Below, piece after piece: positions 13,452 to 22,400 of a DNA stretch of 40,358 nucleotides. Numbering within the stretch: position 1 is the stretch's first letter; each line of letters begins with the position of its first letter. The notes under the pieces are model-generated. The model was not told where the DNA came from and did no database searches. It saw only the letters and a list, made by a program, of their open reading frames with translations. Source of the stretch: an uncultured Gammaproteobacteria bacterium (lineage in GTDB: Bacteria > Pseudomonadota > Gammaproteobacteria > UBA4575); NCBI GenBank assembly GCA_937922735.1, contig CALAJL010000016.1, positions 1 to 40,358 on the forward strand, read 5' to 3'. The position numbers and the translations under genes were made by a program.

Positions 13452-16277
13452 TTATTTACAGAACTGCTGAAGTCGCCGCTTGTGCTGTGACAGGGTATAT
13501 TTTTTAAGTAGATAATTTATGATAAATATTATTGTCAAGCCTAATACTGCAAACGTGTAATTTAAATATTCCCAGAATTTTTTATCTTCACTAGATAGTG
13601 TCTTCAAAGTTCTAGTGAAATGGCTATGTTTACGCAAGACTTGCAACATGCCACGGTCTTCAAGTGACCAGTCAATTAAGTTTAACGCAAACTGATGAGG
13701 GCGCTTGTATTCAGTACGTAATGCTTGTGTCATCTGATCATAAAAATGATCCGTAAACAAAGAATTTGAAGCCACTACAATTAATCGTGGCTCTTTATTT
13801 ACTACTGCAGTATTCCCTTTAGCAGAAGTTTTCTCATCCATAGTTTCAGCTAGAGAAAAATCTCCCTCTAGCATAGCAGCAAGCAGCTTCGGGCCAAGCT
13901 GATGGTCATTTATCGGAAAACCTAATTCAGGAAATTGATCAAAGTCTGGCAATACATCAATACTAGAAGAAGACCAACTTTGATCTGAGGAAGAAAGTAA
14001 TGGCGTAATCTTCCTATTAACATTGCGATTCATATCAATAGTAATAGGTGCTGCCCATGGCACATATAACTGACCTAGTCTTGAGGTAATAATACTGTCT
14101 TGATTTAGCCCCTTGTCTCGAACGTCAACAATATAAGGGTAATCAACGATTTTAGTTTCTCTTACATTAAAAGCGCCTGCTCGACGAGGTACAGGAAGCG
14201 GCAGTATTCCGCTTTGTGGGTCTAACACTAGTTCTTTATGGATGATGACCCCATACTTTGCTAACCAACTTTCAAGCCCACTATCAATCTCACTTACATC
14301 AGTAATATCACTTACACTTGCATCGATAGGGGCCATCGCAAGTAATACCGTACCACCTTGGATTAGAAATTTTTCTATCGCTACTTGAAAAGTTGGGTCT
14401 AAATAACGTGGGCTGAAAACAATTAAAAAATCCACATCGGATGGCACTTGCATATTGGTTAACTTTAAATCGACCACATTAACCGATTCACGCAAGTGGT
14501 CTCTTAATAGTTTATAATTTTTTGGTACAAAAATAGACGCACTAATTCCTGCTGGTCCTGGCGTCGCAGACGGAGTTAAAAATGCTACTTTTTTAATTGT
14601 ATCTGGAAGAAGACGTTTTACAGCAGCAAGAATTGCTGCTCGAACAGATTCTTGCGTTGCATTTTCAGGTAGATTTATTGGAACTGATGCTTTGCCATCC
14701 GAGAGAGATGCGTAAAACCAAAACGGTTTTGAATCAGAAAAATTAACAGACTGTGGACGGACATTCAGCTCATTACTTAAGTATTCTGCAGTTAATTCAT
14801 CTTCATCTGGATCAATAAATAAGGCATCAATATTGCCGCCAGACTCCTTAAATAAAATATCAATGACATCCTCTAATAATTTTTTTTGCGTTTGCTGTGG
14901 CTCAGGCAAATTATTCATAGAAGACATATAAGCACTTACCGCCAATGGACGCTCCAATTGCTCCAATGCAGGTACTTGTCGCCGTGACTTTGCAATTACA
15001 GTCCGAATCGTTCTAGATATATCATATTCAGGATTCTTGAGCTCCACTTCGTTACCACCTGCACTTGTCTTAAGCTCAACCAAATCTTTATAACCAAGCA
15101 CATCATATTGATCTTGATATTTGACTAATATATTAAAGTAAGTATTAAGAACTGAAGCCTGATATTTACTTGTAGTTTGAAATGCAACTGGTCGAATTCC
15201 ATACTTTGTACTTGCATCTTCTTCAAATTTTATATTTTCTTGTGGGTCAATAAATTCAACTCTTATAGAATCACCACCTGCTAATGCATACTCATTAAGC
15301 ATATCGCGTATGGTCGGTATCAAAGGGGCAAGCAATGGATGAGTAGTAGCACTAAAGTATCCACGAATTAACAGTGGTTGATCTAGATCTTTTAGATATT
15401 TTTTTGTGGTATCAGATAATGTGTACACATTGCCTTCTGTTAAATCAATACGTGCATTTGACACAAATGAAACAACTATATTAATGAATACCAATGAAAC
15501 TATCAGCCCTGCAACCATGCGATACCATTTTATATGCGAAGACGTATTAGGGTTTCCGGCCCAACGAATCTTCTCTAGTGAGAGTCGATTAAACACTAAA
15601 AACACAATGCTTACACTTAAGTAGAAAAGAATATCCCTAAAATCAAGCACTCCACGTGTAATAGACTCAAAGCGGCCACTGGTACTTATCGAATTTAACA
15701 CTTCTGCAATGTTATAGCTAAATAGACTAGTAAAGGTTTGTGAACCGATAATATAAAACAGGAGAGAAATAGAGACCGTTACAATCAAGCTCACTATTTG
15801 ATTGTCAGTTTTAGATGACACCCACAATCCAATTGCAATATAGGCAGAAGCTAAAAACAATGCTGCTACATAACCACCTAGCACTGGCCCCCAATCAAGA
15901 TCACCTAAAATATCCACCATTATAGGCAGCGGCAATGTAAGCAACAGAGCAATGCCGACTAAAAATATTATTGAAAAAAACTTGCCCAGAATTTGCATAA
16001 GAGGTTGTGTGGGCGAAGTCAAAACAAGCTCAATTGCTCCACTCCGTCTCTCTTCTGACCAACTACGCATAGTTAAAGCCGCTACCAAGAAGATAAGCAG
16101 TAACGGCATCCATTTGAACAAGGGTTTAAGATCAGCAATATTACGTGAAAAGAAGGCTTCAACCCAAAAAAATGACACCAATGATGCGGTCACAAACATA
16201 CCTAAAAATAATAATGCTGCGGGAGTGGAAAAAAAGTCTCGCAGTTCTTTAGTTATGATTAATAATAATTTATGCAT
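13452..16277 (-). CDS. ABC exporter permease fused to a GldG-type protein
   Basis: The 941-residue protein joins two parts that are often separate. Residues 1-235 are an ABC-2 type permease with six hydrophobic segments and the GldF-like signature MRSWSEERRSGAIELVLTSP. Residues 250-941 are GldG-like: a membrane helix (about 252-275), then SNARIDLTEGNVYTLSDTTK, a long extracytoplasmic region with GGTVLLAMAPIDASVSD, and a C-terminal helix (about 905-925) with a basic tail. The ATPase gene ends 28 bases upstream. GldFG-type exporters were first linked to gliding in Bacteroidetes, but related ones occur widely in non-gliding Proteobacteria with unknown substrates. No ribosome binding site is evident at the ATG. 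Confidence 0.9.
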   Translation of the reverse strand: MHKLLLIITKELRDFFSTPAALLFLGMFVTASLVSFFWVEAFFSRNIADLKPLFKWMPLLLIFLVAALTMRSWSEERRSGAIELVLTSPTQPLMQILGKFFSIIFLVGIALLLTLPLPIMVDILGDLDWGPVLGGYVAALFLASAYIAIGLWVSSKTDNQIVSLIVTVSISLLFYIIGSQTFTSLFSYNIAEVLNSISTSGRFESITRGVLDFRDILFYLSVSIVFLVFNRLSLEKIRWAGNPNTSSHIKWYRMVAGLIVSLVFINIVVSFVSNARIDLTEGNVYTLSDTTKKYLKDLDQPLLIRGYFSATTHPLLAPLIPTIRDMLNEYALAGGDSIRVEFIDPQENIKFEEDASTKYGIRPVAFQTTSKYQASVLNTYFNILVKYQDQYDVLGYKDLVELKTSAGGNEVELKNPEYDISRTIRTVIAKSRRQVPALEQLERPLAVSAYMSSMNNLPEPQQTQKKLLEDVIDILFKESGGNIDALFIDPDEDELTAEYLSNELNVRPQSVNFSDSKPFWFYASLSDGKASVPINLPENATQESVRAAILAAVKRLLPDTIKKVAFLTPSATPGPAGISASIFVPKNYKLLRDHLRESVNVVDLKLTNMQVPSDVDFLIVFSPRYLDPTFQVAIEKFLIQGGTVLLAMAPIDASVSDITDVSEIDSGLESWLAKYGVIIHKELVLDPQSGILPLPVPRRAGAFNVRETKIVDYPYIVDVRDKGLNQDSIITSRLGQLYVPWAAPITIDMNRNVNRKITPLLSSSDQSWSSSSIDVLPDFDQFPELGFPINDHQLGPKLLAAMLEGDFSLAETMDEKTSAKGNTAVVNKEPRLIVVASNSLFTDHFYDQMTQALRTEYKRPHQFALNLIDWSLEDRGMLQVLRKHSHFTRTLKTLSSEDKKFWEYLNYTFAVLGLTIIFIINYLLKKYTLSQHKRRLQQFCK

Positions 16278-16305
16278 AAATAATAACTAATATTATGTAT
16301 ATAAA

Positions 16306-17217
16306 TTATTGAGAATTTACTTCTGAAAAAACAGACTCTATCGTTTGTGTTTCTTTTTTAATCTCATACAACTTATACCCCGCCTGATGCACTGCCCCAC
16401 TAATTATACTACTTGTATTGCTATCAGCATCTAAAATATATTGATATTTACCTTCCTTCATACTTTTAAGTTGAGACGCATGAACTTCTGGTAAGCTTAA
16501 AAAGAAACTGTTTGCAACATTCTCATCTTTATCAATAGTTATGGTAGTACGTGCATTAGTATTTAAGTCTTCAAGCTTAATATCCTTAGCCACTACACCA
16601 TTTCGCATAATAATCACTCTTTCACAGATAGCCTGCACTTCCTGCATGATATGTGTGGATAAAATGACCGTGGATTTTTTGGCAAGCTCGAGAATTAACT
16701 CCCGCATATGCATGGTCTGGGTAGGATCTAAACCATTCGTAGGCTCATCTAAAATAATAATACTTGGCTTATGTAGAATAGCTTGTGCCACACCTACACG
16801 TTGTTTATACCCTTTAGATAACGTACGTATTAGCTGGGTAGCTCTATCTGTAAGTTTAGTTTTATCTAATGCATATGAAATATTTTTCCAAAAATGCTCT
16901 TTAGATAGATTGTGCAAGCTTGCTTGGTAAGAGAGATAATCGATAATAGACATATCGGACCATAGCGGGCAATTTTCAGGCAAGTATCCCAGCCTGGTTT
17001 GTATATTTTTTGTATCGCTACCAATATATAAACCATCTACTAAAATCGAGCCACTGGTTGATTCCAAAAAGCCCGTAAGCATTTTCATCACAGTGGTCTT
17101 ACCGGCTCCATTATGGCCTAACAAACCAACAATCTCTCCTTGCTGAATTTCAAAGGAAACATTATTAACAGCAACAAGATCACCAAACTTACGTGTCACA
17201 TTTTCTAATTTAATCAT
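16306..17217 (-). CDS. ABC transporter ATP-binding protein (GldA-like)
   Basis: The 303-residue protein has Walker A GHNGAGKT at 34-41, a Q-loop region near 73-85, the signature LSKGYKQR at 133-140, Walker B IIILDEPTNGLDP from 153, and the switch His in ILSTHIMQE at about 189. The C-terminal 80 residues are the accessory domain common to GldA/NatA/CcmA-type exporters. It should power the fused permease encoded 28 bases downstream; a homodimer would pair with it, since no second ATPase is present. The start at 17217 gives the standard N-terminus (IKLENVTRKFGDLVAVNNVS). Confidence 0.94.
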   Translation of the reverse strand: MIKLENVTRKFGDLVAVNNVSFEIQQGEIVGLLGHNGAGKTTVMKMLTGFLESTSGSILVDGLYIGSDTKNIQTRLGYLPENCPLWSDMSIIDYLSYQASLHNLSKEHFWKNISYALDKTKLTDRATQLIRTLSKGYKQRVGVAQAILHKPSIIILDEPTNGLDPTQTMHMRELILELAKKSTVILSTHIMQEVQAICERVIIMRNGVVAKDIKLEDLNTNARTTITIDKDENVANSFFLSLPEVHASQLKSMKEGKYQYILDADSNTSSIISGAVHQAGYKLYEIKKETQTIESVFSEVNSQ

Positions 17218-17353
17218 ATCTATTGTTTCAATTTTAATTAATAGATTTCAATTTTCATTTGGATCATGTCTGTCCAAAAATATAATATTCACAATAATAT
17301 TTCAGGCATTAGCATCACACGATGTATTATAAATCGATTTTCTAATAACAATA

Positions 17354-17386
17354 GGCATGCTACATTCACACAAAACAGAGCATGCC
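17354..17386. repeat. 8-bp inverted repeat downstream of the hydroxylase gene
   Basis: GGCATGCT (17354-17361) and AGCATGCC (17379-17386) are perfect inverted arms around 17 bases. It sits in the 261-base gap between the fatty-acid-hydroxylase gene (ending at 17479) and the ABC ATPase gene (starting at 17217), both on the minus strand. It could be a weak terminator for the first (minus-strand sequence TATTGTTATT follows) or an operator for the second. Nothing else stands out in this gap. Confidence 0.45.
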
Positions 17387-17478
17387 ATCAATAACCAAAA
17401 TATTTTAAGCTTATTCTAGCAGATGGTATTTATATAGACTCATACCAATTACTAAATTAATAAGTAATAAGCTATTGA

Positions 17479-18615
17479 TTACCTTTTAAAAGGATACATT
17501 AGCTGGCCTAGAAAGCTACGCGGTAATCGTTTTGTAGTGCCATACTCAGATGGCCAATGCTCTACAGGCATGTGATAGGTACCAAACAATTTATCGAACA
17601 AAGGTGTATGCACAGCATAGTTCGTATCAATTGCAGGTTGATCTGTACTGTGATGCCAATGATGATATTGCGGAGTCGCAATGATGTACTTGAGTGGGCC
17701 AAATGGAATGCCTAAATTAGCGTGCACCGTAATCGCTTGAAGCGCTGCAAACGTTACATAAATATCCAGTGCAGTCTTGTCAGGGCCAATCAAATACAAC
17801 GGCACCATTGCAATCGATCGGTCTACAATCGTTTGCAAAATATGATTTCGCGAACCCGCTAACCAATCCATATGTTCCACCGAATGATGCACTGCATGAA
17901 TTTTCCATAAGGCAGGCGTTTCATGAAAAATCCGATGTGCCCAATACAGCACAAAGTCTGCACATATCACTAAAATCAACACTTGGATAACTACAGGAAA
18001 ACCCTGAATAGCCGACTGTACATTTTCATTAGCCGCCCAACCAAAAACAGTGATTACAAAATAATTTGCAATTAATAAGAATACGGCAATCAATAAGTGA
18101 TTAAAGACAAAATAGAATAAATCTAATTTCCATTCTGGCCTAAGAATAGCCTGCTCTTTATATTTTGGAAAAATTTTCTCAAGAAAAGTAAAAATACCTA
18201 CTGACATTAATAAGGTTAAAATCAACCAATCCAAACCCAATGAAAGTGGCTTAGGTTCGACTGCTCCTGTTTCAATGTTATAGCCACCCAAGGCAAAAGC
18301 TGCTAGCGCAAAGACTGCACCCATCGCACCTAATTTTCTGCGCTTTGCTAAAATGAATGTAATAAGCGAAAACACTAGTGCTGCCCACATGCACACCATT
18401 AAGACATTCTTCAAAAAATCAGAATCATAGATTGCTCGAAGATCAGTGGTAGTTAGATAACTTGGGAACTGATAACAAAGAACAGCAAGAAAACTTAACA
18501 CACCTAAAAAACATGAAAGATAACCACTAATTTTTCCTTCTGCAAAAACAAACTTTTGCGCGCCCATATCTTCAACAATACGAGGTTTGTAATTATGTTT
18601 TTCTTCTTTTTTCAT
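17479..18615 (-). CDS. Fatty acid hydroxylase / sterol desaturase family membrane protein
   Basis: From the ATG at 18613-18615 the protein has 378 residues; a longer frame to 18720 would overlap the next gene and adds non-typical sequence. It carries the di-iron histidine boxes of PF04116: HRIFH at about 227-231, HAVHH at 240-244, a lone His in TVHANLG near 298 and HHWHH at 318-322. About eight hydrophobic segments place it in the inner membrane; the family core is the C-terminal half, and the N-terminal half holds four extra predicted helices. Such enzymes hydroxylate or desaturate lipid-like substrates using oxygen. The actual substrate (fatty acid, sterol or carotenoid) cannot be told. A 127-residue membrane protein is encoded 47 bases upstream and may be a partner. 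Confidence 0.9.
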   Translation of the reverse strand: MKKEEKHNYKPRIVEDMGAQKFVFAEGKISGYLSCFLGVLSFLAVLCYQFPSYLTTTDLRAIYDSDFLKNVLMVCMWAALVFSLITFILAKRRKLGAMGAVFALAAFALGGYNIETGAVEPKPLSLGLDWLILTLLMSVGIFTFLEKIFPKYKEQAILRPEWKLDLFYFVFNHLLIAVFLLIANYFVITVFGWAANENVQSAIQGFPVVIQVLILVICADFVLYWAHRIFHETPALWKIHAVHHSVEHMDWLAGSRNHILQTIVDRSIAMVPLYLIGPDKTALDIYVTFAALQAITVHANLGIPFGPLKYIIATPQYHHWHHSTDQPAIDTNYAVHTPLFDKLFGTYHMPVEHWPSEYGTTKRLPRSFLGQLMYPFKR

Positions 18616-18662
18616 AACAATCTCAGAATCAATCTTGTATGAGTGATTGAAATTACAGCAAA

Positions 18663-19046
18663 TTATACCAAGGTATGCATGATAGCCTTCCCACCGACAT
18701 GCCATATATATGCCAGACATAGCACAAACGGTAACAGTAGCAAGTGCACTTTCTTATTCCCTTTAAAATACAACACAGCAACAAATGCAATCATTACAGA
18801 AATCGCTAAAATTTTAGAAATATTCAGAGTATGCGGATCAAATGAAGTCTGACTGGTGAATTTACTAACAACAATTGCATAGATGGCTGCAATAATTGCG
18901 ATTGATGAATGGGATGATGCAAGCAATCTATTCCAGACCGTTTGATCTTTATTATAGATAAAATAAACTGCAGTTATAACGAATAGTATAACAATTGGAC
19001 CCAATAATTTTAACAGTACTATCCCTTGATATTCAGTCATAAGCAT
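18663..19046 (-). CDS. Four-helix membrane protein, unknown function
   Basis: The 127-residue product has four hydrophobic segments (about 9-30, 42-61, 75-93, 100-122) and polar loops, consistent with a small integral membrane protein. I do not recognise a family. It is encoded 47 bases upstream of the fatty acid hydroxylase gene on the same strand and 34 bases after der, so it probably belongs to the hydroxylase transcript or is read through from der. The start may be the ATG at 19046 or the one two codons later. Confidence 0.65.
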   Translation of the reverse strand: MLMTEYQGIVLLKLLGPIVILFVITAVYFIYNKDQTVWNRLLASSHSSIAIIAAIYAIVVSKFTSQTSFDPHTLNISKILAISVMIAFVAVLYFKGNKKVHLLLLPFVLCLAYIWHVGGKAIMHTLV

Positions 19047-19080
19047 TTAATAACTACCAGCAGCGAATAAACATATTTAT

Positions 19081-20490
19081 TTATCGTTTTTTAACTTTCC
19101 TAAGCATCCTTTTGCGGCTATGTTCTTGGCGCGGGGTAAGCTTATTATGCCTGCCTGCATATGGATTATCGGGTTGCTTAAACAATAATTGAATTGGGGT
19201 TCCCACCAACTTTAATGACTTGCGGAAATAATTTTCCAGATAGCGTTTATATGTGGGAGGAATTCTATCAATTTGGTTACCATGTATAGCAAAAGTAGGT
19301 GGACAGCTACTCACTTGTGCAGCGTATTTAAGTTTTATTCTACGCCCTCTCACTAATGGTGGCTGAAAACTTTCTAACGCACCCTCTAGCATTCTATTTA
19401 AATCTGCAGTACTCACATTTACATTTGCTGACTGATAAGCACGGGCCACAGTACGCATTAATTTTGTTATCCCTTCTCTATGCTTGGCAGATATAAATTG
19501 CTTATCTGCAAAATCTAAAAAGCGCAACTTCAGATCGAAACCTTTTTGAATTTCTTTTCGATCTTCTAATGAACTTATATCCGTTTTATTGATTGCAATG
19601 ACTACCGCACGGCCACTTTCCAATACCATACCTGCTAAGTGAGCATCCTGCACCGCAAACTCTTTAGTGCCATCGAGCATTAAAATGACTACATGAGCAT
19701 CTTCAATGGCTTGAATGGTTTTAACTACACTAAATTTTTCAACCATATCATTTACTTTACTTCGGCGACGTACACCTGCCGTATCTATAAGTTCGAATTT
19801 AGTACCAAACTTTTCAATGTTTGCAGAAATGCTATCGCGCGTTGTACCTGGAATATCAGAGGTTACAAATCGCTCTTCACCAATTAGTGCATTAGCTAAC
19901 GTCGATTTACCTACATTAGGTCTACCTACTAACGCGACTTTTATTACATTAGAAGGACCTGTTTCTTCGTCCTCATCTTCTATTAAAGGGAATTCACTAT
20001 CTAGTTCAGCAAATACTGCACGCACACCTTTGCCTGACCTTGCAGAGGTTTCATATATATGTTGTGCGCCAAGCGAATAGAAATCACTAGACAACATATT
20101 ATCAACACCTGAATCTGCCTTGTTCACCAACACATATACTTTTTTATGAGTAGCCCTTAATTTTTTATAAACGTCTTGATCTTGTGGAATAAGACCATCT
20201 CTACCATCGACCAGAAAAAAAACTAGATCTGCTTCTTCAATTGCATGCCACGCCTGAGCACTAATAGCTTGATTTATATTATCTTGATCTTGTGAGTCAT
20301 CAGGTGGGGCTATGCCACCTGTATCGATCACAATGAAACGATTATTGAAACGCTTGGTTAATCCATATATACGGTCGCGTGTAAGACCAGGTTGGTCTGC
20401 AACCAAAGCATTATTGGATTTTGTTAGGTAATTAAATAATGTAGATTTACCAACATTAGGACGACCAACCAGTGCTATAACAGGCTTCAT
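19081..20490 (-). CDS. der: Ribosome biogenesis GTPase Der (EngA)
   Basis: Two consecutive GTPase domains are visible in 469 residues: GRPNVGKS at 9-16, DTGG at 56-59 and NKAD at 123-126, and again GRPNVGKS at 189-196, DTAG and NKTD. A KH-like C-terminal domain follows and ends in a basic tail (RKRMLRKVKKR). Tandem G domains plus KH are unique to Der, which helps assemble the 50S subunit. It is the last gene of the hisS-yfgM-bamB-der run, 42 bases after bamB. Confidence 0.98.
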   Translation of the reverse strand: MKPVIALVGRPNVGKSTLFNYLTKSNNALVADQPGLTRDRIYGLTKRFNNRFIVIDTGGIAPPDDSQDQDNINQAISAQAWHAIEEADLVFFLVDGRDGLIPQDQDVYKKLRATHKKVYVLVNKADSGVDNMLSSDFYSLGAQHIYETSARSGKGVRAVFAELDSEFPLIEDEDEETGPSNVIKVALVGRPNVGKSTLANALIGEERFVTSDIPGTTRDSISANIEKFGTKFELIDTAGVRRRSKVNDMVEKFSVVKTIQAIEDAHVVILMLDGTKEFAVQDAHLAGMVLESGRAVVIAINKTDISSLEDRKEIQKGFDLKLRFLDFADKQFISAKHREGITKLMRTVARAYQSANVNVSTADLNRMLEGALESFQPPLVRGRRIKLKYAAQVSSCPPTFAIHGNQIDRIPPTYKRYLENYFRKSLKLVGTPIQLLFKQPDNPYAGRHNKLTPRQEHSRKRMLRKVKKR

Positions 20491-20532
20491 TTTTATACAC
20501 TCGTTGGTACTAGATATTATTCGTGAAAATAA

Positions 20533-21738
20533 TTATTTTCGATATTGCAATACAGAAAGGGAGCCATTATTTGCTAATACATAAGCACGCCCATTTATGA
20601 TTATTGGCGCCACTTCTATCTTATCTCCCGCCACATTGTCACGGCCGATAATTTTACCATCTTCTTTTGATAGCCAATGCAAATAGCCTTTGAAATCCCC
20701 AACCACAATGTAATCGCCCATGACTTGTGGTGCGGTAAGTTCTCTAAATATAAGCTTATCTTGACGCCACAATGTTGCACCGGTTGATATATCCAAACCC
20801 CAAACACTATCATCAGCATCGGTAACATATACACGATCACGATCTACGCTTAGTCCTGCATAAGATGATAATTCCTTAGTCCAGAGTGTTTTTCCAGTAT
20901 CTAAATCAATCGCAACTACTCTGCCATTAAAACTTGCTGCAAACACAATCCCTTGCAAATAAGCGATTTCACCATCCACATCTGATATACGTTCCAGCTC
21001 TGAACGACCTTTGGGTATAGACACGGGCACTTCCCAAATAGGCTCGCCATCACGCATATTGATGGCCATTAATTTTCCATCATCAAAGCCTACCAGAACT
21101 AAATCTCCCACTACTTGCGGTTGACTAGCACCTCTTAAAGTTAGCGGAGGCGTTCCTTTACCTGCACTCCAACTGATGTTGCCAGAAACTGTATCCAAGG
21201 CATGCACTTTGCCATCATTTGTGCGCGTAACTACAACCCCATATTTTGCTTCAGAAATAGACATGACTTCACTTGGAACTTTAGATCGCCATTTTACTGT
21301 TCCATCTGTAGCACTTAGTGCAACAATCTCACCGTTTTCAGTTCCTATCGCAACAATACCTTCACCACCATTTACGCCACCCGATATATCTTCTTTAAGA
21401 TTTATTGACCATAAGCGTTTTCCATCTTCTCTCTGCCATGCTTCTACACGACCTTCTGCATCACTTAAGTACACCCGATCTTCTGTTATGTACGGACGTA
21501 TTTTATTATAAGACTCTTCTAAGTCACCTACTGAATTGCGCCAGACTTGTTGAACTTCAATTTTTTCAGCTTCCAGCTTAATTAACTTAGTAGGCTCTCT
21601 CAGGTCTTCTTCTTTTTCAAACCATTCTTTAGGTTTGCTTAAAACACTACAGCCCGTCACTTGTAAACAAGTTGCAATAACCATTATAAGAAATAGATGA
21701 ACGCGGTTTTTAACCGCTACTGAATTCATGAAGTTCAT
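20533..21738 (-). CDS. bamB: Outer membrane assembly lipoprotein BamB
   Basis: The 401-residue protein begins with a lipoprotein signal peptide (lipobox QVTGC, Cys30) followed by repeating beta-propeller blades with the PQQ-like pattern (GEIVALSATDGTVKWRSKV, GKVHALDTVSGNISW, GRVVAIDLDTGKTLW and others). BamB binds BamA POTRA domains at the outer-membrane inner leaflet and aids insertion of beta-barrel proteins. Position between yfgM (14 bases) and der is the gammaproteobacterial standard. ATGs at 21738 and 21729 are both possible starts. Confidence 0.97.
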   Translation of the reverse strand: MNFMNSVAVKNRVHLFLIMVIATCLQVTGCSVLSKPKEWFEKEEDLREPTKLIKLEAEKIEVQQVWRNSVGDLEESYNKIRPYITEDRVYLSDAEGRVEAWQREDGKRLWSINLKEDISGGVNGGEGIVAIGTENGEIVALSATDGTVKWRSKVPSEVMSISEAKYGVVVTRTNDGKVHALDTVSGNISWSAGKGTPPLTLRGASQPQVVGDLVLVGFDDGKLMAINMRDGEPIWEVPVSIPKGRSELERISDVDGEIAYLQGIVFAASFNGRVVAIDLDTGKTLWTKELSSYAGLSVDRDRVYVTDADDSVWGLDISTGATLWRQDKLIFRELTAPQVMGDYIVVGDFKGYLHWLSKEDGKIIGRDNVAGDKIEVAPIIINGRAYVLANNGSLSVLQYRK

Positions 21739-21752
21739 AGCAAAGTTGTTTA

Positions 21753-22373
21753 TCAGCTTCCTAAATCACTGCGTTTTAGCTGCAAATATTCAACACTACC
21801 ACTAGTCGTTAACATGGCTTCGTCATATGCTTTTTTTGCCTGCTCTATTTCACCCTTTGCAACAAAGATATCACCTCGAATCTCGTTTGCTAATGATGCA
21901 TATGCATCTGATACTCCTGCATTCACCATCGCTTGTGCCTCATCAATTTTATTATCGGCAAGCAATAGTCTAGCCAAACGTAAACGTGCAACATTTTTAA
22001 CTGTATCTTGCTTGCTATTATTCAAGACCCAGCGCAAGCTTTCTTCTGCAGCAGCATGATCACTTTGATCGATCTGCGCTTTAGCGTGATGTAAAACTGC
22101 AAGCGATGCATAAGGTGTTGACCCATATTGGTCTCGCAAAATATTTGCTTTTTCAGACAATGCCGCTGCATCATTTTTGCTAACCGCTTCCTGTAACACC
22201 ACAAAAATATCAGAAGCCTCAGTAGCTTGATTTTCTTGATGCCAATTCCAGCCACGCCAACCAACTAATGCAGAAATTCCTAGCACAGCACCACCAATTA
22301 CCGCTATTCCATTTTGCTTCCACCACTCTTTTAGCGCTTCAACTTGTTGTTCTTCTGTTTCGTACTCAGCCAT
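21753..22373 (-). CDS. yfgM: YfgM family periplasmic chaperone-associated protein
   Basis: The 206-residue protein has a cytoplasmic start (MAEYETEEQQVEALKEWWKQ), one transmembrane helix (about 22-42, IAVIGGAVLGISALVGWRGW) and a TPR-like periplasmic part (ASLAVLHHAKAQIDQSDHAA, then ARLRLARLLLADNKIDEAQA). In E. coli it works with PpiD at the Sec translocon. The order hisS-yfgM-bamB is conserved, and the ATG gives the usual N-terminus. Confidence 0.95.
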   Translation of the reverse strand: MAEYETEEQQVEALKEWWKQNGIAVIGGAVLGISALVGWRGWNWHQENQATEASDIFVVLQEAVSKNDAAALSEKANILRDQYGSTPYASLAVLHHAKAQIDQSDHAAAEESLRWVLNNSKQDTVKNVARLRLARLLLADNKIDEAQAMVNAGVSDAYASLANEIRGDIFVAKGEIEQAKKAYDEAMLTTSGSVEYLQLKRSDLGS

Positions 22374-22400
22374 GATTTCTCACTAAAAATAATTATTCAT

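Noticed and set aside
17479-18720. Longer form of the fatty acid hydroxylase starting at 18720
   Set aside because: It would overlap the upstream membrane-protein gene by 58 bases and add a 35-residue Cys/His/Trp-rich segment not expected before the MKKEEKH start.
19715-20080. 121-codon plus-strand frame opposite der
   Set aside because: It lies wholly inside der on the other strand, has a biased Ser/Thr/Leu composition typical of antisense shadows, and resembles no protein. The same applies to similar frames opposite moxR, hscA, iscS and secD.
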